A DNA stretch of 64,000 nt. It comes from Lachnospiraceae bacterium (lineage in GTDB: Bacteria > Bacillota > Clostridia > Lachnospirales > Lachnospiraceae). A program made the translations under genes and the position numbers. The stretch is taken from the NCBI GenBank assembly GCA_021153325.1, contig JAGKTQ010000016.1, positions 34,521 through 98,520 of the forward strand, in the 5' to 3' direction. Below the pieces are notes generated by a model. The model did no database searches. It had not been told where the DNA came from and was given only the letters and a program-made list of their open reading frames with translations. This document shows, piece after piece, positions 43,549-52,782 of the stretch; position 1 is the stretch's first letter, and every line of letters begins with the position of its first letter.

Positions 43549-43577
43549 ACGGATGGAAAAACCATCCGTTTTATTTT
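43549..43577. terminator. Terminator after tRNA-Thr
   Basis: Eight-base perfect stem ACGGATGG/CCATCCGT with loop A5 and a T-rich end on the plus strand; A6 before the stem lets it serve the converging BMP gene too. Confidence 0.85.
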
Positions 43578-44819
43578 TTATCTCATTTCTTCTGTCGTCT
43601 GCGTTGTAAAATTTTCTGGTCTCACTCCATTATTATAAGAAGCTGGTACAATGGCTCCTGTTTTCAAAAGCTCATAAGCTGTATCCATCTTTTCTATTGT
43701 CGTATCAGAAAGCTGACATCTTTCCGAATCCTTCACATAGCCTACAGAATCTGTGTCTGCATGCAACACTACATTTCCACCTTGAAAAGTTCCATTTGTA
43801 ACTTCTTCAAGCTGCTGCTCAACATTTTGATGCATATTTTTTAAAGCACAAGTTAAAACAATGTTCTCATCACCATCAATACCTTGCTCAAACTGGTCAA
43901 TATCACAGCCGATCACATAAACGTCTTCCGCTTCTTTTACTGCATCAAACACACCCATTCCAGCTCCACCAGCTGCTACAAAAATAATGTCACAACCTTC
44001 ATTTATTAATAACTTACCTATCTTTTTCGCAGTTTCTGTATCGGTAAAACTATTGATATAATTTCCACCAACATGAAGCCCTTCGCTATTCGTTCCTGAG
44101 TAGGTCGGCAGTTCCACTATCTCTACGTCAGATCCTTCTGTTTCATTTATATATTTCACACCACATTCAAAGCCATACTGATAGTTGATATTAGAAGGAT
44201 ATGCTATTCCATTAACGACCGCTACTTTGCCTGTTTTTGTTTCCAATGCTGCCGCCATTCCTGCGAGAAAACCGCTTTCCTGTTCTGCAAACTGCATCCC
44301 ATACACATTTTCCAATTCTACATCATTTCCATTTTCGTCTATCGGAAAGGCATCGATCAAAACAAATTTTTGATTTGGGTTTTGTTGTGCATATTGTGTA
44401 ATTTTATTAAATACAACGCCGCCACATACGATTACGTCATATTCATCTTCAATATCATTTAAAGCTAAAAGTATCTCATCGTTATCTACATATTCACTTT
44501 TTATCGGCGTTACACTGCTGGCAGGATGTCTAGAAACATATTCAATAATTCCATTATAAATATCCTCATTAAATGTGTTATCTTCTATTCCGGACGCACC
44601 AGATATAACAGCAACTTTTAGTGCTGAAAATTCTTCCGCTGTCATTTCTATAGAAACATCCTCTTGTGCGATGTCAGAACTTTCTAAAACTTCAACAGAA
44701 CTTTCTGTACTGTCTGCTTCATTCACACTATTTTTCACATTTTCTGTTCCACAGGAAATAAATGTAATAATTATTGACATAAAAAGAAGCACTATTTTTA
44801 TCATAACTGTTTTTTTCAT
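43578..44819 (-). CDS. BMP family ABC transporter substrate-binding lipoprotein
   Basis: 413 residues. The signal peptide ends with a lipobox-like ITFISC, followed by an acidic linker of about 40 residues. The mature part is a basic-membrane-protein (PnrA/Med-like) domain: LKVAVISGASGIEDNTFNEDIY, FAEQESGFLAGMAA and DIIFVAAGGAGMGVFDAVKE. Relatives bind purine nucleosides for import. The expected permease and ATPase genes are not adjacent; instead the mscS gene ends one base upstream. It may supply a transporter encoded elsewhere or act as a receptor. Nucleoside binding is inferred from the family only. Confidence 0.88.
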   Translation of the reverse strand: MKKTVMIKIVLLFMSIIITFISCGTENVKNSVNEADSTESSVEVLESSDIAQEDVSIEMTAEEFSALKVAVISGASGIEDNTFNEDIYNGIIEYVSRHPASSVTPIKSEYVDNDEILLALNDIEDEYDVIVCGGVVFNKITQYAQQNPNQKFVLIDAFPIDENGNDVELENVYGMQFAEQESGFLAGMAAALETKTGKVAVVNGIAYPSNINYQYGFECGVKYINETEGSDVEIVELPTYSGTNSEGLHVGGNYINSFTDTETAKKIGKLLINEGCDIIFVAAGGAGMGVFDAVKEAEDVYVIGCDIDQFEQGIDGDENIVLTCALKNMHQNVEQQLEEVTNGTFQGGNVVLHADTDSVGYVKDSERCQLSDTTIEKMDTAYELLKTGAIVPASYNNGVRPENFTTQTTEEMR

Positions 44820-44820
44820 A

Positions 44821-45702
44821 TTAATTTTTCAACCCATTTACATGTACGTCTAACTGAGGGTAAGGAATTGGAATTTCATTTTCATCCAATGCATATTTGA
44901 TATTTTCTGTAATTCTCCATTTCCCTTCCCAGTACTCTTCATTTTTGAACCAGCAGCGTACTCCTAATATCACAGCACTGTCCGCAAGCTCATCCACATA
45001 CACACAATGCTCCTTTTCTTTTATGATAGCTATATCACGTTCCAGAACATCCCTAATTACTTCTTTTGCCTTCTTAATGTCTGCATCATAGGAAATTCCG
45101 ACCCGAATATCAAGTCTTCTATCCGGTGCAAAAGTCATGTTGGTAAGGCTGGAATTAGCAAGTGTTCCATTTGGCATGATAATAATTTTGTTTTCCGGTG
45201 TTACCAGTCTTGTATAAAACAACTGAATCTCTTCCACAGTTCCTTCATTTCCATTTGTATCTTCTTTAATGTAATCACCTACTTTAAAAGGATGTAAAAG
45301 TAAGATCAATACACCTCCAGCCAAATTGGACAAGCTTCCCTGAATAGCAAGACCGACAGCAACACCGGCAGAACCAAGAAGTGCCACTACACTTGCCGCA
45401 TCCACACCAAAACTGGAAGCGATCAGAAGGATGAGCACAAAATATAATCCTGCTTTAATAAAAGAATCTAAAAACTGGACAACACCCTTTTCTGCATTGG
45501 CTCTTGTCAAAGACTTCTTCACCATTTTGCGCACAACTTTAATAAGCTTACTGCCAATAAAGAAAACAACAATTGCCAATAAAACTCTGATGCCAAAGTG
45601 CAACACTTTATCCGGCAGCTCCGAAAAAAACTGTTCGATCAGTCCAATATCTATTTCTTCTTCGGTCAATTCTGGTAATGCAATACTTAATAAATCCAAC
45701 AC
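44821..45702 (-). CDS. Mechanosensitive ion channel of the MscS family
   Basis: 293 residues. Three membrane segments are visible (about 36-60, 85-102 and 106-150), the third being the pore-lining helix with the Gly/Ala pattern SVVALLGSAGVAVGLAIQGSLSNLAGG. The cytoplasmic beta domain follows with VGDYIKEDTNGNEGTVEEIQ and IIMPNGTLANSSLTN. It opens under membrane tension to release solutes in hypo-osmotic shock. The stop lies one base before the BMP gene start, and 34 bases separate it from glgB. Confidence 0.93.
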   Translation of the reverse strand: MLDLLSIALPELTEEEIDIGLIEQFFSELPDKVLHFGIRVLLAIVVFFIGSKLIKVVRKMVKKSLTRANAEKGVVQFLDSFIKAGLYFVLILLIASSFGVDAASVVALLGSAGVAVGLAIQGSLSNLAGGVLILLLHPFKVGDYIKEDTNGNEGTVEEIQLFYTRLVTPENKIIIMPNGTLANSSLTNMTFAPDRRLDIRVGISYDADIKKAKEVIRDVLERDIAIIKEKEHCVYVDELADSAVILGVRCWFKNEEYWEGKWRITENIKYALDENEIPIPYPQLDVHVNGLKN

Positions 45703-45736
45703 CTAAAAACCTCTCTTTAACTGCTTATTGCTTTTA

Positions 45737-48043
45737 TTACTTTTTTTCGGTTGTTTTTTTAGTACGTGTGGTCGTTTTTCTGGCAGTAGTTTTTGTTGCT
45801 TTTGCAGTTTTTTCTTTGGCAGCAGGTTTCTTTGTATCTACCATCATTTTCTTATATTCAAAAATGCTAACAGAAAGAGGTGCTGATTTTACAGTAAGTG
45901 AAAATGGTTTGTTATCATAGTCCTCTTCTTCTGTCAAAATGGCTTTCTTATTTACTCTGCCTTCTCCGCCAAATTCTACGGCATCCGTATTTAAAATTTC
46001 TTTGTAGCTGCCTTCATAAGGAACACCGAACTTAAATTCCTGCTCTACATTTGCAAAGTTTGCCACTACTAAAAGAGTATCTTCTCTATTTTGGCTCTTT
46101 CTCATAAAAGCGACCATACACTGTTCAGAGGCGATGCTGTTCAACCATTCAAAGCCTTTATAAGTATGATCCCATTCATGAAGAGATGGATATTTTACAT
46201 ATAATTCATTTAATTTCTTTACTAATTTTCGCATGCCTTCATGTTCTGGGTTTTCTAAAAGTTCCCATTGTACACTGCGTTTTTCATTCCATTCGTCAAA
46301 TTCCGCAATATCCTGTCCCATGAATAACAGCTTCTTACCTGGATGTGTAAAGAAAAATCCATATGCTGCTTTCAGATTATTAAATTTATCTTTTCTCTCA
46401 CCAGGCATTTTACCTATCAAAGTAGCTTTGCCATGTACCACTTCATCATGAGACAATACAAGCATGAATTTTTCACTATAATTATAGATCATACTGAAAG
46501 TAAGCTCTCCATGATGATGTGCACGGAAATATGGATCATAGGACATATAGCCAAGGAAATCATTCATCCAGCCCATATTCCATTTTAAATCAAATCCAAG
46601 ACCGTCATCATCCAAATCTCCGGTAATCTTTGGCCATGCAGTAGATTCCTCCGCAATCGTGATGACACCTTTATTTCTCTTGTGTATGATAGAATTTAAA
46701 TGTTTGATAAATTCCATCGCTTCTAAATTTTCGTTACCACCATACATATTGGCAACCCACTCGCCATCATTTTTTCCGTAATCCAAATAAAGCATAGAGG
46801 CAACGGCATCCATACGAATACCATCTGCATGGAACTGTTCAACCCAGTAAAGGGCATTTGCGATCAAATAATTTTTCACTTCTGGTCTTCCATAATTATA
46901 GATCAAAGTTCCCCAATGAGCGTGGAAGCCTTTTCTCGGATCACTGTGCTCGTATAAACATGTACCATCAAAGTTAGAAAGCCCATAAGTATCTCTTGGG
47001 AAGTGCGCCGGTACCCAGTCTAAAATAACACCGATTCCAGCTTTATGAAGTTCATTTACAAAGAAACGGAAATCTTCCGGAGTGCCATATCTTGCAGTTG
47101 GTGCATAATATCCAATGACCTGATAGCCCCATGACCCATCCAAAGGATGCTCCATGACCGGCATGAGTTCCACATGGGTATAACCCATTTCTTTGACGTA
47201 TTTAATAAGTGCTGGTGCAATATCACGGTAATTATCATATTCTTTTCCATCTTCCGGTCTTTTGAAAGAACCGAGATACAGTTCATAAACACTCATAGGA
47301 GCTGTTGCAATATCAAAATCTTCTCTATTTGCAAGCCATGTTTCATCTTCCCATTTAAATTCGTCCATTGCTGCAACAACAGAAGCGGAATCTGGACGAA
47401 GCTGTTGTCTGAATGCGTAAGGGTCAGCTTTCAGATAAGTAAGTCCGCCTTTTACTTTTAATTCAAATTTATAATTTTCACCTGCCTTGACTCCAGGAAT
47501 GAAAACCTCAAAAATTCCGGAATCCCACAGTCTACGCATCTGATTAGCTCTTCCATCCCAATTGTTAAAATCGCCAACAACACTGATTCTAAGCGCATTT
47601 GGTGCCCATACTGCAAAATAAACACCATCGATTCCATCAATTGTCATCGGATGTGCTCCAAGTTTTTCATAAACAGTATAATGAATACCTGCCTGAAAAC
47701 GCTCCGTATCCTGTCTTGTGATCTGTGGTTCAAATCGGTAACCATCCGCTACCTTTTTTACACTGTCATCTGCTTCTGTTATTTCATACATATAGCTGCC
47801 AATTTTTTTACCTGGAACTAATGCCGCAAAAAAACCTTCTTCATCAGCCATTTCCATTTCAATTTTCTGTTTCGTATCCTGTAAAACAAGAGTGATCTTT
47901 TTCGCTCCCGGTTGAAAAGTCTGTACCAAAGTACTACTTCCTGCAACATGTGGTCCTAAAATATTGTGGGGATCATCTGATTCTGAAAAAACAATTTCTT
48001 CTATTGCCGGCCAGTTCATCAGTTTATAAAGTTTATTATTCAT
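45737..48043 (-). CDS. glgB: 1,4-alpha-glucan branching enzyme with basic C-terminal tail
   Basis: Forms alpha-1,6 branches in glycogen. 768 residues from the ATG at 48043 (AAGGAT upstream). Two N-terminal beta domains (CBM48-like; AVWAPNALRISVVGDFNNW) precede the GH13 barrel with DWVPAHFP, nucleophile region GIRMDAVASM, acid/base region ITIAEEST and LSHDEVVHG, then the C-terminal beta domain. The last 34 residues, after FEYKKMM, are almost only Lys, Thr, Ala and Arg (13 basic residues; for example KKPAAKEKTAKATKTTARK). This tail resembles histone H1 or HU-type tails and is not part of GlgB proper. No other glycogen gene is adjacent. It follows the DUF1015 gene by 41 bases. Confidence 0.94.
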   Translation of the reverse strand: MNNKLYKLMNWPAIEEIVFSESDDPHNILGPHVAGSSTLVQTFQPGAKKITLVLQDTKQKIEMEMADEEGFFAALVPGKKIGSYMYEITEADDSVKKVADGYRFEPQITRQDTERFQAGIHYTVYEKLGAHPMTIDGIDGVYFAVWAPNALRISVVGDFNNWDGRANQMRRLWDSGIFEVFIPGVKAGENYKFELKVKGGLTYLKADPYAFRQQLRPDSASVVAAMDEFKWEDETWLANREDFDIATAPMSVYELYLGSFKRPEDGKEYDNYRDIAPALIKYVKEMGYTHVELMPVMEHPLDGSWGYQVIGYYAPTARYGTPEDFRFFVNELHKAGIGVILDWVPAHFPRDTYGLSNFDGTCLYEHSDPRKGFHAHWGTLIYNYGRPEVKNYLIANALYWVEQFHADGIRMDAVASMLYLDYGKNDGEWVANMYGGNENLEAMEFIKHLNSIIHKRNKGVITIAEESTAWPKITGDLDDDGLGFDLKWNMGWMNDFLGYMSYDPYFRAHHHGELTFSMIYNYSEKFMLVLSHDEVVHGKATLIGKMPGERKDKFNNLKAAYGFFFTHPGKKLLFMGQDIAEFDEWNEKRSVQWELLENPEHEGMRKLVKKLNELYVKYPSLHEWDHTYKGFEWLNSIASEQCMVAFMRKSQNREDTLLVVANFANVEQEFKFGVPYEGSYKEILNTDAVEFGGEGRVNKKAILTEEEDYDNKPFSLTVKSAPLSVSIFEYKKMMVDTKKPAAKEKTAKATKTTARKTTTRTKKTTEKK

Positions 48044-48084
48044 CTTATCCTTTTCCTCTCTGTAATGATACAATACGGTTATTA

Positions 48085-49317
48085 TTAAAATTTATGTATA
48101 AATAATCCACTTCGAAGCTTTGGTTCAAACCATGTAGATTTTGGTGGCATTAAAAGCCCTGCATCTGCCACGGCAAAAAGTTCGCTAATGTCAGTAGGAT
48201 ACATTGCAAAAGCAACACCTCCATAATTATCTGCACGCTTTTTCAATTCCTCTAAGCCTCGGATACCGCCTACAAACTCAATGCGATTATTTGTTTTGGG
48301 ATCATCAATTGCTAATAAAGGCTCCAAGACTTTCTCTTGTAAAACGGAAACATCCAGTGCCTCTACTGGATTCTCGCTTACGGTACCTTTAAATTGAAGC
48401 TCATACCATTTTCCTTCAAGGTACATTCCTATTTTACCCTTTTCCTGTGGTTTATAAGCTTCTTTACCGATTTCTTTTACAGCAAACTCTGTATCTATTG
48501 CCTTTAAAAGATCTTCTTTTGCCTTTCCATTCAGATCTTTTACTACACGATTGTAATCCATAATCATTAATTCCTTATCCGGGAACAATACAGAAAGGAA
48601 ATAATTATACTCTTCATCGCCTGTATGATTTGCATTTTCTTCTTTGCGCTTCCATGCAACTTTTACAGCAGAAGCACATCTATGATGGCCATCTGCAATG
48701 TAAATGCTGTCCATATCTGCAAAGCATTTTGTAATTGTTTTCACTTTATCTTCTTCTGCAATAATCCATACTTTATGAGCAATTCCATCTGCCGAGATAA
48801 AATCATAAACCGGTCTTGTATTCTTTACTTCTTCTGTAATTTTTCCAATCTGCTCTTCATATCTGTATGCAAGGAAAATTGGTCCGGTCTGTGCACTGCA
48901 TGCATCCACATGTCGAATACGATCTTCTTCTTTATCTGCTCTTGTATTTTCATGTTTTTTTATGATCTGCTTTCGATAATCCTCTGCACTAGCACACGCC
49001 ACGATTCCTGTCTGGCTACGTCCATCCATAACCTGTTCATATAAATAATAGCATGGTTTTTCATCCTGTACAAAATACCCTTCACTTATCATATTATTAA
49101 GAAGTTCCGATGCTTTTGCATAAACACAGTCATCGTAAGTTCCTACGTTTTTTGGAAAATTCGTTTCTGCTCTGTCAATTTTCAAAAAAGAAAGTGGTTC
49201 TTTCTTAACTTCTTCCTCTGCCTCGTTTCTATCATATACATCATAAGGCAATGCTGCAATTTTTCCTTCTGTTCCACATTTAGGGCGATATGCCTGAAAT
49301 GGTCTTATCTCTGCCAT
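48085..49317 (-). CDS. DUF1015 family protein
   Basis: 410 residues, cytosolic, of a family without an assigned reaction that I know of. Characteristic blocks are IRPFQAYRPKCG at the start, KKHENTRADKEEDR (120-133) and ADGHHRCASA (208-217). The DGHHR stretch resembles the active-site loop of ParB-like free-serine kinases such as SerK and SbnI; that similarity is by eye. Members are frequently found close to serA and serC, as here (50400-52682), while no phosphoserine phosphatase gene is in the window. A role in serine or phosphoserine metabolism is therefore a reasonable hypothesis. glgB follows after 41 bases. Confidence 0.85.
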   Translation of the reverse strand: MAEIRPFQAYRPKCGTEGKIAALPYDVYDRNEAEEEVKKEPLSFLKIDRAETNFPKNVGTYDDCVYAKASELLNNMISEGYFVQDEKPCYYLYEQVMDGRSQTGIVACASAEDYRKQIIKKHENTRADKEEDRIRHVDACSAQTGPIFLAYRYEEQIGKITEEVKNTRPVYDFISADGIAHKVWIIAEEDKVKTITKCFADMDSIYIADGHHRCASAVKVAWKRKEENANHTGDEEYNYFLSVLFPDKELMIMDYNRVVKDLNGKAKEDLLKAIDTEFAVKEIGKEAYKPQEKGKIGMYLEGKWYELQFKGTVSENPVEALDVSVLQEKVLEPLLAIDDPKTNNRIEFVGGIRGLEELKKRADNYGGVAFAMYPTDISELFAVADAGLLMPPKSTWFEPKLRSGLFIHKF

Positions 49318-49415
49318 AACCTTTCTCCATTCTATTATTTTTCGAGTACACCTTCTTTAATTTTAACAAATTCCACTCTTTAATACAACGCACTAAGCAA
49401 AAAACTGTAATTTTT

Positions 49416-49444
49416 TTGACAGATACATGTCTAAATGTTAGAAT
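49416..49444 (+). promoter_or_regulatory. Promoter of the small gene at 49493
   Basis: TTGACA at 49416-49421, 17 bases, TAGAAT at 49439-49444; one base from consensus in the -10 and none in the -35. A GGAATT/AATTCC hairpin (49455-49473) lies in the leader just before the ribosome binding site. Confidence 0.75.
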
Positions 49445-49492
49445 ATACACTATCGGAATTATATATAAATTCCAGGAAAGGAAGTGTTTAAT

Positions 49493-49759
49493 TTGACAGA
49501 AGACGATAAACTCTTTTTGGAACGGATCGGTACTTATGCAGATGAGGTCATGGCGGATATGGATACGAATCCAGAAAAAACAAGAATTTCTGTCCAACTT
49601 GATATGTTAAGACCAATTATGGAAGAAATTGCTGCGGAACAAAATGCTTCTGTAGAAGATGTTTTTATTCGATATATGGATCTTGCAAGTACTGCCGGCG
49701 TTAAAAAGCAGGACGATTTCAACAAGGATTATCTTGATTTTGATGATTTGAAAATTTAA
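49493..49759 (+). CDS. Small acidic protein of unknown function
   Basis: Not recognised. It encodes 88 residues, mostly helical and acidic (LFLERIGTYADEVMADMDT; LRPIMEEIAAEQNASVEDVF), with no signal peptide or cysteines. The likely start is TTG at 49493, about ten bases after AAAGGA; a GTG at 49484 is only one base from that site. A near-consensus promoter and a strong terminator make it a genuine single gene. It is flanked by the divergent DUF1015 gene and the convergent membrane-protein gene. Confidence 0.75.
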   Translation: MTEDDKLFLERIGTYADEVMADMDTNPEKTRISVQLDMLRPIMEEIAAEQNASVEDVFIRYMDLASTAGVKKQDDFNKDYLDFDDLKI

Positions 49760-49772
49760 TATAATAATTTAT

Positions 49773-49809
49773 AAAAAGCGGTTATCCTAAATTGGACAAC
49801 CGCTTTTTT
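49773..49809. terminator. Bidirectional terminator
   Basis: AAAAAGCGGTT..TCC / GGA..AACCGCTTTTTT, a 12- to 14-base stem with a mismatch, between two converging genes (49759 and 49816). Confidence 0.88.
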
Positions 49810-49815
49810 AACATT

Positions 49816-50367
49816 TTAATATTGGTCTTTTACAAATTGCTCTACCGCATTCGTAAACTGTTTTTTTGTAATTTCATCCGATTCTAAAAGGTATGTAGTA
49901 TCTCCACTTGTAAAGCAAGCTGCGTAATAACCCTTTTTACTGTCTTCTGAAAAACAAATTTTCATTCCATGTAACTCCGACAAAACACCTTCTAAAAGGA
50001 TTGAAGGAACTTCTGAATCCTGTGTCAATACGGTAATAGAGACTTTATCCTCGACATAATGCTCTGCATTGCTGTCCTTATCCGTATCCTCTTCCCATTC
50101 TACAATGGTCTGATAAACACCGGATACTTCAATACCGGAAGCATCAATATCATTGTACGTAACCGGATTACTCCTAAGCATTAGTACAGATACGACAACT
50201 ACTATAATAATAATTGCTGCCACTACCATCAAAAGATGCAAAAACATGGAAAGCTTTCTGTGATGTTCAGATTCTTCACTATGGATATCTTCTTCTGCCA
50301 TATCCATATCCAAATACTCCACATCTAATTCTGCAGAATTTCTGCTTCTTTTTTCCTTTGTTTTCAT
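49816..50367 (-). CDS. Single-pass membrane protein of unknown function
   Basis: 183 residues from the ATG at 50367. A charged, acidic cytoplasmic N-terminus of about 40 residues precedes one membrane segment (LHLLMVVAAIIIIVVVVSVLM), then an extracellular domain of about 115 residues. The latter (EVSGVYQTIVEWEEDTDKD and YYAACFTSGDTTYLLESDE) is not recognised. The gene ends the serC-serA group, 32 bases after serA, but nothing links it to serine synthesis. GGGG stands about ten bases before the chosen start. Confidence 0.75.
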   Translation of the reverse strand: MKTKEKRSRNSAELDVEYLDMDMAEEDIHSEESEHHRKLSMFLHLLMVVAAIIIIVVVVSVLMLRSNPVTYNDIDASGIEVSGVYQTIVEWEEDTDKDSNAEHYVEDKVSITVLTQDSEVPSILLEGVLSELHGMKICFSEDSKKGYYAACFTSGDTTYLLESDEITKKQFTNAVEQFVKDQY

Positions 50368-50399
50368 TCCCAATGTACCCCAATTTATCGTTTGTAATA

Positions 50400-51563
50400 T
50401 TATTTCACAACACGAACACGGAAAACACCATCAATGCTCTGTAATTTTTCAATGATTTCCGGTGTGACTTTGGATTCAACATCCAACATAGTATAAGCTA
50501 CTTCACCTCTGGATTTGTTCATCATATCTGTAATGTTGATATTGTTTTCACCAAAAGCAGCTGTGAACTTTGTGATCATATTAGCAACATTTTTGTGAAA
50601 GATTGCAATTCTTCCAGCCTGATTACAAACGCCCATATCGCAGTTTGGATAATTTACGCTGTTTACGATATTACCATTTTCTAAGTAATTCATAAGCTCC
50701 TTCACTGCCATTTTTGCACAGTTGTCTTCTGATTCTTCTGTGGATGCGCCAAGATGAGGAATAACAATACAGCCTTCCTGTCCTGCTGTTGTTGGATTTG
50801 GGAAGTCAGATACATATTTACGAACCTTTCCTTCTTTGATTCCAGCAAGTACATCTTCTTCCTTTGCAAGTAAATCTCTTGCAAAGTTAAGAATAATAAC
50901 GCCATCTTTCATTTTGCTGATTGCTTCTTTATTGATCATGCCTTTTGTAGAATCCAAAAGTGGTACATGAATTGTAATAATATCACAATTAGCATAGATT
51001 TCATCTACATTCAGAACGTGTTTTACATCACGGCTAAGATTCCATGCTGCATCAACAGATACATATGGGTCATAACCATATACTTCCATACCAAGGTGTT
51101 TTGCTACGTTAGCAACTTTTACACCGATAGCTCCTAAACCAATGATACCAAGCTTTTTATCCTGAATTTCTGTTCCTGCAAAGTTTTTCTTTTCTTTTTC
51201 AGCAGCTTTTGCAATGTCAGCATTGTCTTTTTCGCTTTCCACCCAGTTGATACCACCAACGATATCTCTGGAAGCTAAAAGCATACCTGCTAAAACAAGC
51301 TCTTTAACACCATTTGCATTTGCACCCGGTGTATTAAATACAACGATTCCTTTTTCTGCACATTTATCAAGCGGAATATTGTTTACACCAGCACCAGCTC
51401 TTGCAATAGCAAGAAGCTCATCGGAAAGCTCCATGTCATGCATGGAAGCACTTCTTACAAGAATACCCTGTGCTTTATTGATATCCTCTGTTTTTTCATA
51501 ACTATTGGTAAAATTCTCCAATCCAACCTGTGCAATCGGATTCAGGCAATGATACTGAAACAT
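50400..51563 (-). CDS. serA: D-3-phosphoglycerate dehydrogenase
   Basis: First step of serine synthesis: oxidises 3-phosphoglycerate to 3-phosphohydroxypyruvate. 387 residues, the short form with one C-terminal ACT domain (VAYTMLDVESKVTPEIIEKL) and no intervening domain. The NAD block is LGIIGLGAIGVKVANVAKHLG, and the catalytic His is in VIPHLGASTEESEDN. The ACT domain suggests serine feedback. It follows serC by 36 bases and almost certainly shares its promoter. Confidence 0.95.
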   Translation of the reverse strand: MFQYHCLNPIAQVGLENFTNSYEKTEDINKAQGILVRSASMHDMELSDELLAIARAGAGVNNIPLDKCAEKGIVVFNTPGANANGVKELVLAGMLLASRDIVGGINWVESEKDNADIAKAAEKEKKNFAGTEIQDKKLGIIGLGAIGVKVANVAKHLGMEVYGYDPYVSVDAAWNLSRDVKHVLNVDEIYANCDIITIHVPLLDSTKGMINKEAISKMKDGVIILNFARDLLAKEEDVLAGIKEGKVRKYVSDFPNPTTAGQEGCIVIPHLGASTEESEDNCAKMAVKELMNYLENGNIVNSVNYPNCDMGVCNQAGRIAIFHKNVANMITKFTAAFGENNINITDMMNKSRGEVAYTMLDVESKVTPEIIEKLQSIDGVFRVRVVK

Positions 51564-51599
51564 AATTTTCCATCCTTCTTTATAATCTTTATGTACTAT

Positions 51600-52682
51600 T
51601 TAAGCATTTTCTGCTTCAAATTTTTTCATGAACTCTACAAGTTTCTCAACGCCTTCTTTTGGCATAGCATTGTAAATACTTGCACGCATACCACCAACAC
51701 TTCTGTGTCCTTTTAAGTTTTCAAATCCAGCTTCTTTAGCTTCTTTTACGAATTTAGCATCTAATTCATCGCTTCCTGTTACAAAAGGAACGTTCATTAA
51801 GGAACGGTCTTCTTTTCTTACAGTTCCCTTAAATAATTTGCTTTCATCCAAGAAATCATATAAAATCTTAGCTTTTTCTTCGTTACGCTGTTTCATTACT
51901 TCAAGTCCGCCCATTTTCTTTAACCATTTGAAGACTTTTCCACAAATGTAAATACCGTAAGCTGGCGGTGTATTGTATAAAGAATCTGCATCTGCATGTG
52001 TTTTGTATTTTAACATAGTTGGAGTTCCCGGAAGTGTGTCTTCTGTAATCAAGTCTTCACGGATAATTACAATAACAACACCTGCTGGTCCAATGTTCTT
52101 CTGAACACCACCATAAATAACACCATATTTTGTTACGTCTACTGGCTCAGATAAGAAACAGGAAGAAACATCAGCTACTAAAGTTTTTCCTTTTGTATTT
52201 GGTAAAGTTTTGAATTTTGTTCCATAAATTGTATTATTTTCACAAATATATACATAATCTGCATCTTCGGAAATCGGAAGATCGGAACAGTCCGGAATAT
52301 AAGAAAAGGTTTCATCTTCAGAAGAAGCAATTTTATTTGCCTTTCCATACATACATGCTTCCTGATATGCTTTCTTAGCCCACTGACCTGTTACGATATA
52401 ATCAGCTACACCATTTTTCATTAAGTTCATTGGAATCATTGCAAACTGCTGGCTTGCACCACCCTGTAAGAAAAGAACTTTATAATTATCAGGTATGTTC
52501 ATAAGCTCTCTTAAATCAGCTTCAGCTTCTTTGATAATGGTATCGTATGCTTTGGAACGATGACTCATTTCCATAACAGACATACCTGTTCCTTTATAAT
52601 CTAACATCTCATCGGCAGCTTCTTTCAATACTTCTTCAGGTAAAACTGCAGGACCTGCTGAAAAATTGTATACTCTGGACAC
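51600..52682 (-). CDS. serC: Phosphoserine aminotransferase
   Basis: Second step of serine synthesis, a PLP enzyme that turns phosphohydroxypyruvate and glutamate to phosphoserine. 360 residues, normal length. It starts with VYNFSAGPAVLPEEVL, and the PLP lysine lies in YGVIYGGVQKNIGPAG. The start codon is GTG at 52682, eight bases after GGAGG. serA follows. A strong promoter lies upstream. Confidence 0.96.
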   Translation of the reverse strand: MSRVYNFSAGPAVLPEEVLKEAADEMLDYKGTGMSVMEMSHRSKAYDTIIKEAEADLRELMNIPDNYKVLFLQGGASQQFAMIPMNLMKNGVADYIVTGQWAKKAYQEACMYGKANKIASSEDETFSYIPDCSDLPISEDADYVYICENNTIYGTKFKTLPNTKGKTLVADVSSCFLSEPVDVTKYGVIYGGVQKNIGPAGVVIVIIREDLITEDTLPGTPTMLKYKTHADADSLYNTPPAYGIYICGKVFKWLKKMGGLEVMKQRNEEKAKILYDFLDESKLFKGTVRKEDRSLMNVPFVTGSDELDAKFVKEAKEAGFENLKGHRSVGGMRASIYNAMPKEGVEKLVEFMKKFEAENA

Positions 52683-52724
52683 TTTCGTTTCCTCCTCATA
52701 GTTTATATTCTATACATAATCTCC

Positions 52725-52753
52725 ATTGTAACCACAAATGACCTTTTCGTCAA
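52725..52753 (-). promoter_or_regulatory. serC-serA promoter
   Basis: On the minus strand TTGACG at 52753-52748, 17 bases, TACAAT at 52730-52725. Confidence 0.75.
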
Positions 52754-52782
52754 TCACTTTAGTCAGGTACACTATTAAAATA

